Part shown: positions 60,944-64,000 of the stretch, piece after piece | Numbering within the stretch: position 1 is the stretch's first letter | How the letters are laid out: each line of letters begins with the position of its first letter | Assembly: GCA_016787045.1 (NCBI GenBank) | Contig: JAEUVA010000038.1 | Coordinates: 1-64,000, forward strand | Source: Chitinophagales bacterium | GTDB taxonomy: Bacteria; Bacteroidota; Bacteroidia; Chitinophagales; LD1 | Length of the DNA stretch: 64,000 nt | Reading direction: 5' to 3' | Notes under the pieces: model-generated | What the model saw: only the letters and a program-made list of their open reading frames with translations | Told to the model about the DNA's origin: nothing | Database searches by the model: none | Position numbers and translations under genes: made by a program

Positions 60944-63898
60944 ATGAAAGGAACAAAATTACTTTTTGCCCTCGTAACTCTATTTACTATTACTCTCTCA
61001 CAAGCACAAAACGGGGTAATATCGGGCAAGATTGTAGATAGCAAAACCGGTGAAACCCTCATTGGTGCCACCGTAACCGTGGACGAGAGCAATACCCTTG
61101 GAGCAGCTACCGATTTGGATGGCAATTTTACTATTGCAAAAGTACCCGCAGGTAAACATAAGGTTAAGGTGCGCTACATGGGCTACAAAGAATTGGAGCA
61201 ACAGGCAGAGGTAAAACCTGGAGAGGTTACATCGCTAAACCTTACTTTGCAAGAAGACAATGTAAACCTCAATGAGTTGGTAGTAACCGCCACTATACAG
61301 CGCAGAGACAACGAAAGTGCCGTAGTGGTGATGCAAAAAAACAGCACCGTGATGCAAAGTGGCATCAGCAATGAAGAAATGAAACGCTCGCCCGATCGCA
61401 GCTCGGGTGATGTAATAAAGCGTGTAAGCGGCTCTACCATACAGGATGGCAAGTTTGCCATTATCCGCGGTCTGGCCGATAGGTACAATATGGCCATGCT
61501 CAACAACGTGGTGCTACCCAGTACCGAGCCAGACCGCAAAGCATTTGCTTTTGATGTTTTTCCATCCAACATATTAGACAATATCATTATCATGAAAACC
61601 GGCCAGCCCAACTTACCCAGCGAATGGGCCGGTGGCATTATACAACTCAACAGCCGCGATATACCAGAGAAAAACTTCATCAACGTAACCATAGGCCAGA
61701 GTTTTACTGAAGGCACCACCTTCCGCCCGTTTAAGACGTATGAAGGCAGCAAAATCGATTTTTTGGGGTTTGATAACTCCGTTAGAAAGCTGCCCAGTAC
61801 TTTTCCAGACATTATTCAACTCAATGATATTCGTTTGAAAGGCGCAGCCGGTGCTCCACAATTGGTGCAGTTAGGTAAGCAGATTAATAACAGCAGTTGG
61901 CGGGTGGGCGAGCGCAAAATGGCTTACCCAGGGCAGAGCATACAAGTGAGCGGTGGTTTTGCGGTGCGCAAAAAAGATATTCAGGTGGGTGGTGTGTTTG
62001 CCTTATCGTACAACAACAACTTGCGTTTTTCAGAAGGTACCCGCACCCGTATAGATGCCGATGGCTCGCTGTACAGCGACTATACTGATGACCGCTACAA
62101 CAACTCTGTAACCACTGCTGCATTAGCCAGCTTAGGCATAATTATTAAAAACAATCATAAGATAACGCTACGCAATATTTACACCATCAACTCAGACAAT
62201 AACATCTTTATGCGCGATGGGGTAAGTTACTTTAGCGCCACCGAACAACGCAGAACCAGCTTGGAATTTACGAGTGCCCGTGTATTAAACACCAACCTAT
62301 CGGGAGAACACATATTTGGAAACAACCTAAAGTGGAAATGGAATGGCGGTGTAGTGATGGTGAACCGCGAGCAACCCAAAACTATGCGCTATAGTTACGA
62401 GCGTTTTTATAGTAGTAGTGATACCACTCCTTATGGCCCTAATGGATACAACGGACAGTTTTTTTACCAAATACAAAATGGTGGCTCTGACCCTAAACTC
62501 AGTGCCTTGTTTTATAGCAACTTAGTAGAGCGCGTGTACAATGCAGGTACAGACCTTACCATACCTTTCGAAATCAAGAAAAACAAACAAGCCGTTACTG
62601 TGGGCTACTATTTTCAGCAGCGCCAGCGCGAGTTTAACGCACGCAACTTGTTTTTTGATTACACCAGCGCCAGCTACAGCAGCGACTCTATGTTTTTTGA
62701 CCAAAACGTAGATAACATCATCAACCAGCAAAATTTTGACAACGGCAAACTCACCCTTAATCAGGTGGCTTTCCCCAGCGATATGTACAACGCCAAAGCT
62801 ACCACACATGCCGCTTATGTGATGATGGAAAACAACATTGGCTCGCGCTTTAAAGCCGTGTGGGGCTTCCGTTTTGAGCAGTTTAAACAATCGCTCACTT
62901 CGCCCGCCAAAATTGATTTTGATATTATCCCCGACCCAGAAGGCGGAGCACCTACCATCCAATCTAAACTGGTGGATACTACCTACTACAAAAACTACTA
63001 CAGCGGAGCGTACAAAGCCGATAGTTTGGGCAATGTAAAAATGGCTTTCCCGTTGCTGCCATCTGTAAATTTGATTTACAAACTGACCGAAGAAATGAAC
63101 CTCCGCGCTTCTTATTCGCAGAGCATGAGCCGCCCCGAGTTTCGTGAGGTCTCGCCATTTGTGTATTACGATTTTGTGCGCGATGTGAACCTGACCGGCA
63201 ACGTAAACCTGCTGCAAACATTCATTCATAATGCCGATTTGCGCTGGGAGTGGTACATGGGCAAAGGGCAAATGATTTCTGCCGGAGTGTTCTATAAAAA
63301 CTTCACCAATACCATTGAGCTAAATGCCATTGGTGCCGGTGGTGTACCACAGTTTGTATACAGCAACGCCCGTAAAGCCAACCTGGTAGGTGCCGAAATA
63401 GAATTGCGCAAAAATTTTGGTTTTGCTCACCCTAAGTTAGAAGACCTCGTGTTGACCACAAACGTAGCATACATCTACAGCCGTGTGGACTTGCGCAACG
63501 TAAAAAACAGCGCGGGCGAAGAACTCAAGCGCGGTATGCAAGGCCAATCGCCATACATTGTAAACGTGGGCTTAAGCTACATGCACCCCAAAACAAAAAC
63601 CGGTGCATCGTTACTTTACAATCAGGTAGGCCAACGTTTGTACGCCATTGGCGAAGTGGGAAACCCAAGTTGGTACGAGCACTGGAGACCACTATTGGAT
63701 ATGCAGATTATTCAGAAACTTTGGAAGGATAAAATTACCCTGCGCTTTACTATCAGCGACATCATTGCCCGCAAGAGTATTTTCTACCAAAATCAAACAC
63801 CTGACAAAGAGCGCTTTTATCAGCCCGGCAAAGACCGCGTAGTACTCAGCGAAAAAAATTACCGCACGTACTCGGTGAATGTGAGCTTTAATTTTTAA
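60944..63898 (+). CDS. TonB-dependent receptor (CarboxypepD_reg type)
   Basis: A 984-residue outer membrane receptor. The signal peptide ends before Gln (LSQAQ). A CarboxypepD_reg domain covers about 25-110 ('GVISGKIVDSKTGETLIGATVTVDESNTLGAATDLDGNFTIAKVPAGKHKVKVRYMGYKEL'). The plug has 'RSPDRSSGDVIKRVSGSTIQDGKFAIIRGLADRYNMAMLNNVVLPSTEPDRKAFAFDVFPSNILDNIIIMKTGQPNLPSEWAGGIIQLNSRD', and the barrel ends 'YSVNVSFNF' with a terminal Phe. No SusD or DUF4249 partner follows. The divergent OmpR-type regulator may control it. The ATG at 60944 is favoured over a TTG at 60920, which overlaps the -7 box. Confidence 0.95.
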   Translation: MKGTKLLFALVTLFTITLSQAQNGVISGKIVDSKTGETLIGATVTVDESNTLGAATDLDGNFTIAKVPAGKHKVKVRYMGYKELEQQAEVKPGEVTSLNLTLQEDNVNLNELVVTATIQRRDNESAVVVMQKNSTVMQSGISNEEMKRSPDRSSGDVIKRVSGSTIQDGKFAIIRGLADRYNMAMLNNVVLPSTEPDRKAFAFDVFPSNILDNIIIMKTGQPNLPSEWAGGIIQLNSRDIPEKNFINVTIGQSFTEGTTFRPFKTYEGSKIDFLGFDNSVRKLPSTFPDIIQLNDIRLKGAAGAPQLVQLGKQINNSSWRVGERKMAYPGQSIQVSGGFAVRKKDIQVGGVFALSYNNNLRFSEGTRTRIDADGSLYSDYTDDRYNNSVTTAALASLGIIIKNNHKITLRNIYTINSDNNIFMRDGVSYFSATEQRRTSLEFTSARVLNTNLSGEHIFGNNLKWKWNGGVVMVNREQPKTMRYSYERFYSSSDTTPYGPNGYNGQFFYQIQNGGSDPKLSALFYSNLVERVYNAGTDLTIPFEIKKNKQAVTVGYYFQQRQREFNARNLFFDYTSASYSSDSMFFDQNVDNIINQQNFDNGKLTLNQVAFPSDMYNAKATTHAAYVMMENNIGSRFKAVWGFRFEQFKQSLTSPAKIDFDIIPDPEGGAPTIQSKLVDTTYYKNYYSGAYKADSLGNVKMAFPLLPSVNLIYKLTEEMNLRASYSQSMSRPEFREVSPFVYYDFVRDVNLTGNVNLLQTFIHNADLRWEWYMGKGQMISAGVFYKNFTNTIELNAIGAGGVPQFVYSNARKANLVGAEIELRKNFGFAHPKLEDLVLTTNVAYIYSRVDLRNVKNSAGEELKRGMQGQSPYIVNVGLSYMHPKTKTGASLLYNQVGQRLYAIGEVGNPSWYEHWRPLLDMQIIQKLWKDKITLRFTISDIIARKSIFYQNQTPDKERFYQPGKDRVVLSEKNYRTYSVNVSFNF

Positions 63899-63942
63899 GA
63901 CTGTCCGCCCATAAATAGTTAGACAAGCTCCACTTTGCCTAA

Positions 63943-63987
63943 CAAAAAAACAGCAGCCAAACAACCACAAGTTGTTTGGCTGCTTTT
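63943..63987 (+). terminator. Intrinsic terminator after the TonB receptor
   Basis: AGCAGCCAAACAAC (63952-63965) and GTTGTTTGGCTGCT (63971-63984) pair perfectly over 14 bases around a five-base loop, with A7 before and T-rich sequence after. Confidence 0.92.
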
Positions 63988-64000
63988 ATATTCGCCCGCT

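Noticed and set aside
61183..61812. 209-residue minus-strand frame opposite the TonB receptor, and a 249-residue one at 62522-63271
   Set aside because: They lie wholly inside a well-supported receptor gene and have no family motif or signal.

Overview
The window reads as chromosomal DNA of a Bacteroidota bacterium, probably a gliding or type IX secretion (T9SS) member such as a Chitinophagales/Sphingobacteriales relative. The evidence is the gldM and gldN genes, T9SS type A and type B sorting domains, a giant SprB-repeat adhesin, TonB receptors with CarboxypepD_reg N-termini, DUF4249 and DUF3078 proteins, promoters fitting TAnnTTTG, very few Shine-Dalgarno sites, and at least fifteen signal peptides whose predicted cleavage leaves an N-terminal Gln. 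Gene density is high and most genes look like ordinary core or shell genes.

Layout: 1-186 holds tRNA-Asn and a degenerate tRNA-like copy. 436-3714 has two secreted hypotheticals, a sulfotransferase-like protein and a fatty acid hydroxylase-family membrane enzyme. 3766-6000 is a padR-pspC regulatory pair with a likely PadR operator. 6161-16821 holds a DUF3078 protein, a beta carbonic anhydrase, a lipoprotein, a 1444-residue SprB-like adhesin with an outer membrane companion, and an SGNH hydrolase exported by T9SS. 16826-19789 has an AlkD-like DNA repair protein, 3-hydroxyanthranilate dioxygenase, an atypical SDR and an MpaB-like oxygenase. 19868-23918 is a LytTR response regulator and a hybrid histidine kinase facing each other, separated by an IS200/IS605-type (RAYT-like) transposase gene between two 257-base direct repeats. 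24039-29357 has a collagen-like protein, LemA, DUF2207 and small membrane proteins. 29450-36961 has a sugar MFS transporter, a 2-aminomuconic semialdehyde dehydrogenase-like ALDH, a Gly/Cys-rich surface protein operon, a RidA-family aminomuconate deaminase-like protein and a GH25 lysozyme. 36955-43032 has gldN, gldM, a DUF4249 lipoprotein and a TonB receptor. 43101-45420 is housekeeping (apaG, gmk, yicC). 45545-50405 is a type I secretion-like ABC/HlyD/TolC operon whose ATPase has lost most canonical motifs. 50409-57949 has a T9SS surface protein, hpt, msrA, a glucosaminidase with LysM, an M28/glutaminyl cyclase-like lipoprotein, cysS and a YdeI-like protein. 58054-59971 is an ECF sigma / membrane anti-sigma-like / Spy-like module. 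60073-63898 is an OmpR-type regulator divergent from a large TonB receptor.

Three genes fit one catabolic route: 3-hydroxyanthranilate dioxygenase, aminomuconic semialdehyde dehydrogenase and aminomuconate deaminase are all steps of kynurenine/3-hydroxyanthranilate degradation, scattered over 18 kb. The most unusual DNA is the transposase module with identical-length palindrome-rich flanks, and a separate short palindrome found both in an intergenic gap and inside the ALDH coding sequence. I found no CRISPR array, prophage or obvious large island.
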